Of a stretch of DNA of 64,000 nt, positions 1 to 9,009 are shown piece after piece. The stretch spans positions 62,001 to 126,000 of the forward strand of contig NZ_JBAVHX010000008.1 of NCBI RefSeq assembly GCF_049686335.1. Reading direction: 5' to 3'. The position numbers and the translations under genes are program-made. Under the pieces are notes generated by a model. That model saw only the letters and a list, made by a program, of their open reading frames with translations, did no database searches and had not been told where the DNA came from. Within the stretch, counting starts at the first letter, position 1. Each line of letters opens with the position of its first letter. Source of the stretch: Buttiauxella sp049686335. GTDB taxonomy: Bacteria; Pseudomonadota; Gammaproteobacteria; Enterobacterales; Enterobacteriaceae.

Positions 1-164
1 CTAACGAAGCTTACCTGCAGGGCCAGTTGGGCAACCCTAAAGGCGAAGACCAGCCGAACAAAAAATACTACGATCCACGCGTATGGCTGCGTTCTGCACA
101 GACTTCTATGATCACCCGTCTGGAGCAGGCTTTCAAAGAACTGAACGCAGTAGACGTTCTGTAA
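1..164 (+). CDS. fbaA: Fructose-bisphosphate aldolase class II, C-terminal end (partial)
   Basis: This is the last 53 codons of a gene cut by the window edge; the reading frame begins at base 3 and stops with TAA at 162-164. The translation (NEAYLQGQLGNPKGEDQPNK..., ending AVDVL) matches the C-terminus of enterobacterial class II fructose-1,6-bisphosphate aldolase almost residue for residue. The enzyme splits fructose-1,6-bisphosphate into two triose phosphates in glycolysis. The catalytic and zinc-binding residues lie upstream of the window and cannot be checked. A strong intrinsic terminator follows 24 bases after the stop. In E. coli the next gene is mscS; here the tdc cluster comes first. 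Confidence 0.95.
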   Translation, partial: NEAYLQGQLGNPKGEDQPNKKYYDPRVWLRSAQTSMITRLEQAFKELNAVDVL

Positions 165-187
165 TTTGAAGCAGTAAATGCTTGAAT

Positions 188-216
188 CAAGCCCGCCTCG
201 TGCGGGCTTTTTTTTT
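188..216 (+). terminator. Intrinsic terminator of fbaA
   Basis: A GC-rich hairpin (arms AGCCCGC / GCGGGCT around a CTCGT loop) is followed by an uninterrupted run of T. It sits 24 bases after the fbaA stop and separates fbaA from the tdc cluster. Confidence 0.9.
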
Positions 217-608
217 GCATTGTTGAGAGGGCAATCGTTTTTATCTCAGTATTTATTATTGAAAGAGTGCTACAGGTTCAATTTTTAATATTTAATAGAT
301 CAAATCGTATACTTAAATATTTATATCAATAAGCCCAGTTTATTTATTAATAAATTTTTAAAAATGGCAAAGTTTGTTTAATATACTGATGTTCAACCAA
401 GATAAATCTTCTCTTGCTATTATAAAAAACAGTATAAACAGCGTTTTATTTCATCTTATATGATTAAATTATCTCCATAACTTAATTTTATCAGGGCGAA
501 TAAGGTTGATATTCATCATATTAAAGGCAGATCGCTATTTCATAACTATATGTTTTTAAATGATATTTTTTGAATGGTTGCATTTCATGCAATTATCGGT
601 CGAGTATT
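217..608. other. AT-rich intergenic region upstream of the tdc promoter
   Basis: About 390 bases that are very AT-rich, with many runs of A and T and no convincing open reading frame on either strand. In E. coli the region upstream of tdcA binds IHF and carries the divergent tdcR gene. I see no tdcR-like reading frame here and no IHF site that matches the consensus well. The base composition fits a bent, protein-covered regulatory region, but that is inference. Confidence 0.6.
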
Positions 609-659
609 TGTGAGTCAAGCCACATAACATCTACAGCGCAATTCGTTATGATCTGCTGC
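609..659 (+). promoter_or_regulatory. Candidate class II CRP-dependent promoter of the tdc operon
   Basis: A CRP-like site TGTGA-N6-CCACA lies at 609-624 and a good -10 hexamer TATGAT at 647-652. If transcription starts about 7 bases after the -10, near 658-659, the CRP site is centred close to -42. That is the class II geometry known for the catabolite-regulated tdc promoter of E. coli. No good -35 is seen, as expected when CRP overlaps that position. Confidence 0.7.
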
Positions 660-687
660 ATGGATAATTAATCAGGTGCAGAACTTC

Positions 688-1626
688 ATGGACAATAATA
701 CATTACCTAAAACACAACAGTTGCTTGTCTTTCAGGAAGTGGTGAGGAGTGGTTCATTTGGTTCTGCTGCAAAACAACTTAGTCTGACTCAACCTGCGGT
801 CAGCAAAATTATCAGCGACATGGAAGCCTATTTTGGCTTAGAACTTATCATCAGAAAAAACACCGGGGTAAAATTAACCGAGGCGGGAAAAGTCCTACTG
901 ACTTATTCAGAATCCATTACTCGTGAACTAAGAAACTTGTGTAGCGAAATGAATCAAATGGTTGGTAACAGCGTAGTCGACGTGTCATTCGGTTACCCCT
1001 CTTTGATTGGTTTTACGTTTTTGCCCGGGATGATGAAAGAGTTTAAAGAAGTGTTCCCGCAGGCCCAGGTTTCAATGTTTGAAGCCCAGTTATCCTCTTT
1101 CTTACCTGCCATCCGCGATGGGCGTCTGGATTTTGCCATTGGCACATTGAGCGATGAAATGCTGCTACAGGATTTGCATATTGAACCGCTGTTTGAGTCG
1201 GAATTCATTTTGGTGGCCAGCCGAACCCGGGCGACTCAAGGGATGACAACGCTCAGTGAGTTAACTCAGGAACAATGGGTATTGCCACAAACCGAAATGG
1301 GATATTACAGTGAGCTTCTCACCACATTGCAAAAAAATAATATTAAAAGCGAAAACATCGTTAAAACAGATTCAGTCGTCACCATTTATAATCTCGTGTT
1401 GAATGCCGATTTCCTGACAGTTATTCCACGGGACATGATTTCTCCATTCGGGTCTAACTTATTTATTAAAATCCCCGTTGCAGATAAATTACCTATTGCT
1501 CGCTATGCTGCTGTATGGTCTAAGAATTATCGCATTCACCAATCCGCAGCAACATTAGTTGAGCTGGCAAAAAAACATTCATTACGAAGCAGATTTCAAT
1601 TCAATCAATTAACTGAAGTAGCTTAA
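688..1626 (+). CDS. tdcA: LysR-family activator of the tdc operon
   Basis: A 312-residue LysR-type transcriptional regulator with an N-terminal winged helix-turn-helix (GSAAKQLSLTQPAVSKII, near residues 25-45) and a C-terminal effector-binding domain. It is highly similar to E. coli TdcA throughout, including the block around SFGYPSLIGFTF. TdcA activates its own operon for anaerobic threonine and serine breakdown. The start is placed at the ATG at 688, with AGGTG nine bases upstream; a GTG four codons earlier overlaps that ribosome binding site and is unlikely. It is first in a tdcABCDE run, about 100 bases ahead of tdcB, and is preceded by a CRP-type promoter. Confidence 0.95.
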   Translation: MDNNTLPKTQQLLVFQEVVRSGSFGSAAKQLSLTQPAVSKIISDMEAYFGLELIIRKNTGVKLTEAGKVLLTYSESITRELRNLCSEMNQMVGNSVVDVSFGYPSLIGFTFLPGMMKEFKEVFPQAQVSMFEAQLSSFLPAIRDGRLDFAIGTLSDEMLLQDLHIEPLFESEFILVASRTRATQGMTTLSELTQEQWVLPQTEMGYYSELLTTLQKNNIKSENIVKTDSVVTIYNLVLNADFLTVIPRDMISPFGSNLFIKIPVADKLPIARYAAVWSKNYRIHQSAATLVELAKKHSLRSRFQFNQLTEVA

Positions 1627-1728
1627 TTTACTTTAGTGGTTGATAACGAATTCTATAACTAATTCCAGGTGATGATTTAATTACATTGTCACCACGCCTA
1701 TTTTTTGTTTTTAAATGCTGAGGTCAAC

Positions 1729-2718
1729 ATGCATATCGACTATGAACTTCCTGTCACTATTATTGATGTACTCGAAGCAAAAAAAAGACTTGCTGGTTAT
1801 ATCTACAAAACAGGAATGCCACGCTCTAATTATCTTAGCGAATGCTGCAAAGGCGAAATATTTTTAAAATTTGAAAACATGCAGCGTACCGGTTCATTTA
1901 AAATCCGTGGTGCGTTTAATAAGCTCAGTTCTTTAACTGAAGAAGAAAAACGCAAAGGAGTTGTGGCGTGTTCTGCGGGTAACCACGCGCAGGGCGTTTC
2001 ACTGTCTTGTGCCATCCTCGGCATTAACGGCAAAGTGGTGATGCCAAATGGCGCACCTAAATCCAAAGTGGCCGCCACGTCTGACTACTCGGCACAGGTT
2101 GTGATGCACGGCGATAACTTCAACGACACCATCGCCAAAGTGAGTGAAATCGTTGAAATGGAAGGACGTATCTTTATTCCACCTTATGACGATGAAAAAG
2201 TGATTGCCGGCCAGGGGACGATCGGCCTTGAAATCCTTGAAGATTTATACGACGTCGACAACGTGATTGTGCCTATTGGTGGCGGTGGCTTAATAGCCGG
2301 TATCGCCCTGGCGATTAAATCCATTAACCCGACAATCAATATCATTGGGGTTCAGGCAGAGAACGTCCATGGCATGGCGGCATCATTCTACAAGGGCGAG
2401 TTAATGTCACATCGTACGTCAGGGACATTAGCTGACGGCTGTGATGTTGCGCGGCCAGGTCGTCTTACCTTTGAAATCGTTAAAAAATTAGTCACCGATA
2501 TTATTTTGGTCAGTGAAGATGAAATCCGAAATAGTATGGTTGCCTTGATCCAACGTAATAAAGTGGTCACCGAAGGGGCAGGTGCCCTGGCGTCTGCTGC
2601 ATTATTAAGCGGAAAACTCGATCACTATATTAAAGGGCGTAAAACAGTTAGTATTATCTCTGGTGGAAATATTGATCTCTCTCGCGTTTCACAAATTACA
2701 GGTTCAGCCGATATTTGA
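1729..2718 (+). CDS. tdcB: Catabolic threonine/serine dehydratase
   Basis: A 329-residue PLP enzyme, the same length as E. coli TdcB. It deaminates L-threonine to 2-oxobutyrate (and serine to pyruvate) in the first step of anaerobic threonine degradation. The PLP lysine lies in TGSFKIRGAFNK (Lys58), and the glycine-rich phosphate-binding loop VPIGGGGLIAG is intact. There is no C-terminal ACT regulatory region, which separates it from the biosynthetic IlvA. The start is the ATG at 1729 with GAGG just upstream; an in-frame TTG eight codons earlier has no family support. The family is activated by AMP, which is known rather than seen here. Confidence 0.96.
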   Translation: MHIDYELPVTIIDVLEAKKRLAGYIYKTGMPRSNYLSECCKGEIFLKFENMQRTGSFKIRGAFNKLSSLTEEEKRKGVVACSAGNHAQGVSLSCAILGINGKVVMPNGAPKSKVAATSDYSAQVVMHGDNFNDTIAKVSEIVEMEGRIFIPPYDDEKVIAGQGTIGLEILEDLYDVDNVIVPIGGGGLIAGIALAIKSINPTINIIGVQAENVHGMAASFYKGELMSHRTSGTLADGCDVARPGRLTFEIVKKLVTDIILVSEDEIRNSMVALIQRNKVVTEGAGALASAALLSGKLDHYIKGRKTVSIISGGNIDLSRVSQITGSADI

Positions 2719-2808
2719 CATACTCCTCCAATTAATAAAGCTGCATCGCCATTAATAGCGGTGCAGTTGGAAATATCACGCGTATAGAATTACTTAAGGA
2801 ACATTATT

Positions 2809-4140
2809 ATGAGTAATACAGATGCAACAATTATTGGTCAAAAAGTTACATCGCAATGGCGCAAATCTGACACCACATGGACATTAGGTTTATTTGGAAC
2901 GGCCATCGGCGCCGGGGTTTTATTCTTCCCTATTCGTGCAGGATATGGCGGTTTAATTCCCATACTCATTATGTTGTTTCTTGCCTTTCCAATAGCCTTC
3001 TACTGCCACCGCGCGCTCGCTCGTCTGTGCCTTTCTGGCAGTAACCCTTCAGGCAATATCACTGAAACGGTAGAAGAGCATTTTGGTAAAACAGGCGGTG
3101 TGGTGATTACCTTCCTGTACTTTTTCGCTATTTGCCCGTTGTTATGGATTTATGGCGTCACCATCACAAATACCTTCATGACGTTCTGGGAAAACCAGCT
3201 CCAGCTGATGCCGCTGAACCGTGGAGTGGTGGCGCTGTTCCTGCTGCTGTTGATGGCTTTTGTTATCTACTTTGGCAAAGATCTTATGGTCAAAGTGATG
3301 AGCTATCTGGTGTTCCCATTCATCGCCTGCCTGGTTCTGATTTCTGTTTCGCTGATCCCTTACTGGAACTCTGCGGTTATCGATCAAGCCAGTCTCAGTG
3401 ATATTTCGTTTACCGGTAGCGATGGCATCCTGGTCACCGTATGGCTGGGCATTTCCATTATGGTCTTCTCCTTTAACTTCTCTCCGATTGTCTCCTCATT
3501 CGTGGTATCCAAACGTGAAGAGTATGAGGGTGAATTTGGCCGTGAATACACCGAAGAAAAGTGCTCCAAAATCATCTCCCGCGCCAGTATGCTGATGGTT
3601 GCCGTGGTCATGTTCTTTGCCTTTAGCTGCCTGTTCACGCTCTCCCCACAGAATATGGCTGAAGCGAAAGCGCAAAACATACCGGTGCTTTCCTATCTGG
3701 CGAACCACTTCTCATCTATGTCTGGCTCCAAATCGACTTTCGCCACAACGCTTGAATATGGCGCGTCGATTATTGCGCTGGTCGCCATCTTCAAATCCTT
3801 CTTTGGCCACTACCTCGGTACGCTGGAAGGGTTGAACGGCCTGATCCTCAAGTTCGGTTACAAAGGTGATAAAACTAAAGTTTCCGGCGGTCGCCTCAAC
3901 TTTATCAGCATGATTTTCATCATGGGCTCAACCTGGGTTGTGGCTTACGCGAACCCGAACATCCTCGATTTAATCGAAGCGATGGGTGCACCGATTATCG
4001 CCTCACTGCTTTGCTTGCTGCCGATGTATGCCATCCGCAAAACACCTGCACTGGCGAAATATAAAGGTAAAACAGAAAACATTTTTGTCACCGTCATTGG
4101 TTTGCTGACCATTCTTAATATTGTCTACAAACTAATTTAA
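2809..4140 (+). CDS. tdcC: Threonine/serine:H+ symporter
   Basis: A 443-residue inner-membrane transporter with about eleven hydrophobic segments, equal in length to E. coli TdcC. It imports L-threonine and L-serine with protons to feed TdcB. The N-terminal segment TWTLGLFGTAIGAGVLFFPI carries the unwound-helix glycine motif typical of the serine/threonine permease (SdaC/TdcC) family. It lies 90 bases after tdcB, with AAGGA upstream of the ATG, and 37 bases ahead of tdcD, consistent with one transcript. Confidence 0.95.
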   Translation: MSNTDATIIGQKVTSQWRKSDTTWTLGLFGTAIGAGVLFFPIRAGYGGLIPILIMLFLAFPIAFYCHRALARLCLSGSNPSGNITETVEEHFGKTGGVVITFLYFFAICPLLWIYGVTITNTFMTFWENQLQLMPLNRGVVALFLLLLMAFVIYFGKDLMVKVMSYLVFPFIACLVLISVSLIPYWNSAVIDQASLSDISFTGSDGILVTVWLGISIMVFSFNFSPIVSSFVVSKREEYEGEFGREYTEEKCSKIISRASMLMVAVVMFFAFSCLFTLSPQNMAEAKAQNIPVLSYLANHFSSMSGSKSTFATTLEYGASIIALVAIFKSFFGHYLGTLEGLNGLILKFGYKGDKTKVSGGRLNFISMIFIMGSTWVVAYANPNILDLIEAMGAPIIASLLCLLPMYAIRKTPALAKYKGKTENIFVTVIGLLTILNIVYKLI

Positions 4141-4177
4141 TTATTCTCGATTGACTCAGGATGAGTGGAATTTAAAG

Positions 4178-5386
4178 ATGAATGATTACCCTGTAGTGTT
4201 GACGATTAACTGCGGTTCTTCTTCGGTTAAGTTTTCAGTGTTAGATGCAGAAACTTGCGATGTACTTTTATCTGGGATTTGTGAAGGTATTAATACTGAG
4301 AAAGCATTTTTAACCGTCAACGATGGAGAGCCAGTTATTCTGGCTCACCAGAATTATGAGGAAGCGCTTTCTGCAATAGCGGCTGAACTGGAGATTAGAA
4401 ATTTAATCGATAGCGTCGCTTTTGTCGGCCACCGAATTGCTCACGGTGGATCTTTATTCAGTGAGTCAGTCTTAATTACCGATGAGGTTATCGAACAAAT
4501 TCGCCAGGTTTCACCTTTGGCACCGTTGCATAATTACGCCAATTTACACGGGGTGGAATCTGCGCGGCTTCGCTTCCCTGGCGTTCCACAGGTCGCAGTA
4601 TTTGATACCAGTTTCCATCAGACCCTGAAACCTGAAGCGTATTTGTACGGTTTACCGTATCGCTATTTTGAAGAGTACGGTGTACGCCGTTATGGGTTCC
4701 ATGGCACATCACATCGTTATGTTTCTCAGCAAGCGGGCGAGTTACCCGGTCTGGACCCAGCAAACTCGGGGTTGGTGATTGCTCACTTAGGAAATGGCGC
4801 TTCGGTTTGCGCGGTTCAAAATGGAGTCAGCGTTGATACCTCCATGGGCATGACGCCGCTCGAAGGGCTGATCATGGGGACGCGTTGCGGTGACGTGGAT
4901 TTTGGCGCAATGACCTGGCTTGCCCGTCAAACTGAGCAATCAATGGATGACCTGGAACAGGTCGTCAATAAAGAGTCGGGGCTGCTAGGGCTTTCAGGAA
5001 TATCGTCTGATTTACGTACTCTTGAAAAAGCCTGGCATAATGGCGATGTGCGTGCGCAATTAGCCATCAGAACTTTTGTTCATCGTATTGCCCGAACCAT
5101 AGGCGCACATGCCGCTTCATTAAATCGTTTTGATGGCGTTATTTTTACCGGTGGTATTGGTGAGAATTCAATATTAATTCGTCACCTGGTGGCAGAACGT
5201 TTACGCGTTTTTGGTATTGAACTGGACACTGACAGAAATAACCAACCGAACCGAATAGGTCAGCGAATTATTTCCAGTGATCTTTCATCTGTCATCTGTG
5301 CGGTAATTCCGACTAACGAAGAGAAAATGATTGCAATTGATGCCCTGCATTTGGGTAAAGAATGCCAGTTTGCTGAATACGCCTGA
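4178..5386 (+). CDS. tdcD: Propionate/acetate kinase
   Basis: A 402-residue member of the acetokinase family that converts propionyl phosphate plus ADP into propionate and ATP, the energy-yielding end of threonine degradation. The N-terminal phosphate-binding segment LTINCGSSSVKFSV, the HRIAHGG block, the VFDTSFHQT segment and the GGIGENS nucleotide-binding motif are all present. The start is the ATG at 4178, which gives the same length as E. coli TdcD; the in-frame TTG nine codons earlier is not supported. The gene is followed by an ERIC element rather than running straight into tdcE. Confidence 0.95.
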   Translation: MNDYPVVLTINCGSSSVKFSVLDAETCDVLLSGICEGINTEKAFLTVNDGEPVILAHQNYEEALSAIAAELEIRNLIDSVAFVGHRIAHGGSLFSESVLITDEVIEQIRQVSPLAPLHNYANLHGVESARLRFPGVPQVAVFDTSFHQTLKPEAYLYGLPYRYFEEYGVRRYGFHGTSHRYVSQQAGELPGLDPANSGLVIAHLGNGASVCAVQNGVSVDTSMGMTPLEGLIMGTRCGDVDFGAMTWLARQTEQSMDDLEQVVNKESGLLGLSGISSDLRTLEKAWHNGDVRAQLAIRTFVHRIARTIGAHAASLNRFDGVIFTGGIGENSILIRHLVAERLRVFGIELDTDRNNQPNRIGQRIISSDLSSVICAVIPTNEEKMIAIDALHLGKECQFAEYA

Positions 5387-5387
5387 T

Positions 5388-5509
5388 ATATCCGTCATCT
5401 TTCAAGTTGCAGGTGGGCTGCATTTATAAACCCCCGTCACTTACTTAAGTAAGCTTATGAGGATTTACTCCCTTGCCGCCTGCCTGTAATTCGAAATCTA
5501 AAGGGTATA
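5388..5509. repeat. ERIC element between tdcD and tdcE
   Basis: An imperfect palindrome of about 120 bases with the ERIC (IRU) core CACTTACTTAAGTAAGCTTATGAGG in its middle and CTTCAAGTTGCAG-type ends. Two further full copies lie at about 20484 and 38552. This copy lies within the tdc transcription unit, between tdcD and tdcE, so it is probably transcribed and may fold in the mRNA. Confidence 0.85.
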
Positions 5510-5540
5510 AATTAATTATGTGGTTTAAAGGAATGATGTC

Positions 5541-7835
5541 ATGAAAGTAGATGTTGATATTACCAACGAAAATTACTCCCATGCCTGGCAGCAATTCTCA
5601 GGTGATGAATGGAAAACCAATATTAATGTTCGGGATTTTATTCAGCAAAACTATACGCCATATGAGGGTGATGAATCATTCTTAGCGGGCGCAACGCCTG
5701 CCACTACCGCACTGTGGGAAAAGGTGATGGATGGCATTCGCATCGAAAATGCCACCCATGCGCCCGTTGATTTCGATACCAATATTGCCACCACAATTAC
5801 TGCACATGCCCCCGGTTATATTGTTAAAGAGCATGAAAAAATCGTGGGTTTGCAAACCGACAAACCACTGAAACGCGCCTTGCATCCCTATGGCGGCATC
5901 AACATGATCAAAAGCTCGTTTGAAGCTTATGGTCGTGAAATGGATCCTGATTTCGAATACCAGTTTACCTCGCTGCGTAAAACACATAATCAGGGTGTGT
6001 TTGATGTTTACTCGCCGGATATTTTGCGCTGCCGTAAATCAGGCGTATTAACCGGCTTGCCTGATGGTTATGGGCGCGGTCGTATTATTGGCGACTACCG
6101 CCGCGTGGCGCTGTACGGCATCGCGTATTTAGTGCGTGAGCGCGAATTGCAATTTGCTGACCTGCAAAATCAACTGGAGCGTGGTGAAAAGCTTGAGGAT
6201 GTCATCCGCCTGCGCGAAGAGTTGTCTGAGCATCGCCGTGCCTTGCTGCAAATTCAGGAGATGGCGGCAAATTATGGCTTCGATATTTCACGGCCTGCCC
6301 GCAATGCACAAGAGGCGTTGCAGTGGCTCTACTTTGCTTATCTGGCTGCAGTGAAGTCGCAAAATGGCGGGGCGATGTCCCTGGGCCGCACCACCACCTT
6401 TATCGATATTTATATCGAACGCGATATCAAGGCCGGCTTGCTGACGGAGCTTCAGGCGCAAGAGTTAGTCGACCACTTCATTATGAAGATCCGTATGGTT
6501 CGTTTCCTGCGCACACCTGAATTTGACTCGCTGTTCTCAGGTGACCCCATTTGGGCGACGGAGGTTATCGGCGGAATGGGGCTTGATGGGCGCACGCTGG
6601 TCACCAAAAACGCCTATCGCTACCTGAACACGCTTTACACCATGGGGCCGGCGCCGGAACCGAATCTGACTATCTTGTGGTCGGAAGCGTTGCCGAAACC
6701 TTTTAAAATTTATGCGGCAAAAGTATCTATTGAAACCTCGTCATTACAGTACGAAAACGACGACCTGATGCGCTGTGATTTTGACAGTGATGACTACGCC
6801 ATTGCCTGCTGCGTCAGTCCGATGGTCATCGGCAAGCAAATGCAGTTCTTTGGCGCACGAGCCAACCTCGCAAAAACGCTGTTGTATTGCATCAACGGTG
6901 GAATGGACGAAAAGCTCAAAATCCAGGTCGGGCCGGAAATGCCGATGCTGCTTGATGACGTGCTGAACTATGACAAGGTGATGAGCAGCCTGGATCACTT
7001 TATGGACTGGCTGGCCACGCAATACGTGACTGCGCTGAATCTCATCCACTACATGCATGACAAATATAGCTACGAAGCGTCGTTGATGGCGCTGCACGAC
7101 CGGGACGTTTATCGCACCATGGCGTGTGGCATAGCGGGATTGTCTGTCGCGGTGGATTCGCTTTCCGCGATTAAACACGCCACGGTGAAACCGGTGCGTG
7201 ACCACAACGGGCTGGCGGTTGATTTCGTGATTGAAGGTGAATATCCGCAATACGGTAATAATGACGATCGAGTCGATGCCATTGCCTGCGATCTGGTCGA
7301 GCGCTTTATGAAGAAGATCCAGGCGCTGCCGACTTATCGCAATGCGGTACCGACACAATCGATCCTCACGATCACCTCAAACGTCGTGTATGGACAAAAA
7401 ACCGGTAACACACCAGACGGACGTCGCGGCGGAACGCCTTTTGCGCCAGGCGCAAACCCAATGCACGGCAGGGATCGTAAAGGTGCGGTTGCGTCATTAA
7501 CTTCGGTCGCCAAACTTCCGTTTAGCTATGCGAAAGATGGCATCTCTTACACCTTCTCTATTGTGCCTGCGGCTTTAGGTCGAGACGATGCGGTGCGCCA
7601 GCTAAACCTGGTGGGTCTGCTGGATGGTTATTTCCATCACGATGTGAAAACCGAGGGCGGGCAGCATTTAAACGTCAACGTAATGAACCGCGAAATGCTG
7701 ATGGATGCCGTCGAGCACCCGGAAAATTATCCAACGCTCACCATTCGTGTTTCTGGTTATGCGGTGCGCTTTAACGCGCTGACGCGTGAGCAGCAGCAGG
7801 ATGTTATCTCGCGTACCTTCACGCATTCGATTTAA
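5541..7835 (+). CDS. tdcE: 2-ketobutyrate formate-lyase / pyruvate formate-lyase
   Basis: A 764-residue glycyl-radical enzyme that cleaves 2-oxobutyrate with CoA into propionyl-CoA and formate (and pyruvate into acetyl-CoA). The active-site cysteine pair lies in IACCVSPM (Cys423-Cys424), and the C-terminal glycyl radical site is RVSGYAVRF (glycine near residue 739). The length matches TdcE and PflB. The enzyme needs an activase of the PflA type, which is not encoded in this window. It is the last tdc gene here: tdcF and tdcG, which follow in E. coli, are missing, and a strong terminator comes 40 bases later. It lies downstream of an ERIC insertion and has AAGGA ahead of its ATG. Confidence 0.95.
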   Translation: MKVDVDITNENYSHAWQQFSGDEWKTNINVRDFIQQNYTPYEGDESFLAGATPATTALWEKVMDGIRIENATHAPVDFDTNIATTITAHAPGYIVKEHEKIVGLQTDKPLKRALHPYGGINMIKSSFEAYGREMDPDFEYQFTSLRKTHNQGVFDVYSPDILRCRKSGVLTGLPDGYGRGRIIGDYRRVALYGIAYLVRERELQFADLQNQLERGEKLEDVIRLREELSEHRRALLQIQEMAANYGFDISRPARNAQEALQWLYFAYLAAVKSQNGGAMSLGRTTTFIDIYIERDIKAGLLTELQAQELVDHFIMKIRMVRFLRTPEFDSLFSGDPIWATEVIGGMGLDGRTLVTKNAYRYLNTLYTMGPAPEPNLTILWSEALPKPFKIYAAKVSIETSSLQYENDDLMRCDFDSDDYAIACCVSPMVIGKQMQFFGARANLAKTLLYCINGGMDEKLKIQVGPEMPMLLDDVLNYDKVMSSLDHFMDWLATQYVTALNLIHYMHDKYSYEASLMALHDRDVYRTMACGIAGLSVAVDSLSAIKHATVKPVRDHNGLAVDFVIEGEYPQYGNNDDRVDAIACDLVERFMKKIQALPTYRNAVPTQSILTITSNVVYGQKTGNTPDGRRGGTPFAPGANPMHGRDRKGAVASLTSVAKLPFSYAKDGISYTFSIVPAALGRDDAVRQLNLVGLLDGYFHHDVKTEGGQHLNVNVMNREMLMDAVEHPENYPTLTIRVSGYAVRFNALTREQQQDVISRTFTHSI

Positions 7836-7874
7836 TTTCCTGTCCTGAAATTAACCAATTTTGAGTGCCATTTT

Positions 7875-7900
7875 AAAGCCCGCGTTGCGCGGGTTTTTTT
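7875..7900 (+). terminator. Intrinsic terminator of the tdc operon
   Basis: A hairpin with arms CCCGCG / CGCGGG and a TTG loop is followed by seven T residues. It ends the tdc cluster before mscS. Confidence 0.9.
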
Positions 7901-8015
7901 GCGTTTTTTGAGCATTATTGTGACTAAGTTGGCATATTCTTTTGTTTTGTTTACTCTTTAAAGACTCTGTTGTGCCTTTGCGGCGCAGAATTTTGGTAAT
8001 GACAAGGAACAGTGA

Positions 8016-8870
8016 ATGGAAGATCTCAACGTAGTAGACAGTATTAATAATGCCGGAGGCTGGTTGGTCCGCAACCAGGCGTTACTGCTGAGCTATGCGG
8101 TCAACATTGTGGCGGCGATTGCGATTATTATCGTCGGGATGATCGTGGCTCGTATGGTGTCCAACACCATCAACCGCGTAATGGTGTCGCGTCATATTGA
8201 TGCCACTGTGGCTGATTTCCTTTCCGCTCTGGTGCGTTACGGCATCATCGCCTTCACCTTAATTGCCGCTTTGGGGCGCGTGGGCGTACAAACTGCGTCC
8301 GTCATCGCGGTGCTCGGTGCTGCCGGTCTGGCAATTGGTCTGGCGCTGCAAGGTTCGCTTTCTAACCTGGCCGCAGGCGTGCTGCTTGTGACTTTCCGTC
8401 CATTCAGAGCAGGGGAATATGTAGATCTCGGCGGTATTGCTGGCACGGTGCTCAATGTGCAGATTTTCTCCACCACCTTACGTACGGTAGACGGCAAGAT
8501 TGTCGTGGTACCAAACGGTAAAATTATCGCCGGAAACATTATTAACTTTTCCCGCGAACCGGTACGCCGCAACGAATTTATTATTGGCGTCGCATACGAT
8601 TCGGATATCGACCTGGTTAAGCAAATTTTAACCGACATTATCACCAGCGATGAGCGAGTGCTGAAAGACCGCGAAATCACTGTGCGCCTCAATGAACTGG
8701 GCGCATCCACGATTAACTTTGTGGTGCGTGCGTGGAGTAACAGTGGCGATCTGCAGAATGTTTACTGGGATGTACTGGAACGCATTAAAAGAGAGTTTGA
8801 TGCTCAGGGCATCAGCTTCCCTTACCCGCAAATGGATGTGAATTTCAAGCGCACGAAAGAAGCCGCGTAA
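8016..8870 (+). CDS. mscS: Small-conductance mechanosensitive channel
   Basis: A 284-residue inner-membrane channel (E. coli MscS has 286). Three N-terminal membrane segments are visible. The third, pore-lining helix shows the alternating Gly/Ala pattern VLGAAGLAIGLALQGSLSNL (near residues 95-115). The beta domain and the cytoplasmic cage follow. It opens under membrane tension to release solutes during hypo-osmotic shock. AAGGA precedes the ATG. In K-12 it follows fbaA directly; here the tdc cluster lies between them. A weak hairpin near 8878-8905 may end the transcript, but it lacks a clear T run. Confidence 0.95.
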   Translation: MEDLNVVDSINNAGGWLVRNQALLLSYAVNIVAAIAIIIVGMIVARMVSNTINRVMVSRHIDATVADFLSALVRYGIIAFTLIAALGRVGVQTASVIAVLGAAGLAIGLALQGSLSNLAAGVLLVTFRPFRAGEYVDLGGIAGTVLNVQIFSTTLRTVDGKIVVVPNGKIIAGNIINFSREPVRRNEFIIGVAYDSDIDLVKQILTDIITSDERVLKDREITVRLNELGASTINFVVRAWSNSGDLQNVYWDVLERIKREFDAQGISFPYPQMDVNFKRTKEAA

Positions 8871-9009
8871 GAGTAATTTTCAGGGTCAGTTTAGTCTGGC
8901 CCTGGTTATATTAGAAATGCTTATAAACCATTAAAATTATCCATTTCCTCTAATAATTTTTCCCCACTACACTCTTCCTTAATTGCTAAACATTGAAGAG
9001 TGAAACATC

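Noticed and set aside
6744..7358. 204-codon open frame antisense to tdcE
   Set aside because: Shadow of the tdcE reading frame with a low-complexity His/Val/Arg-rich translation and no start signal.
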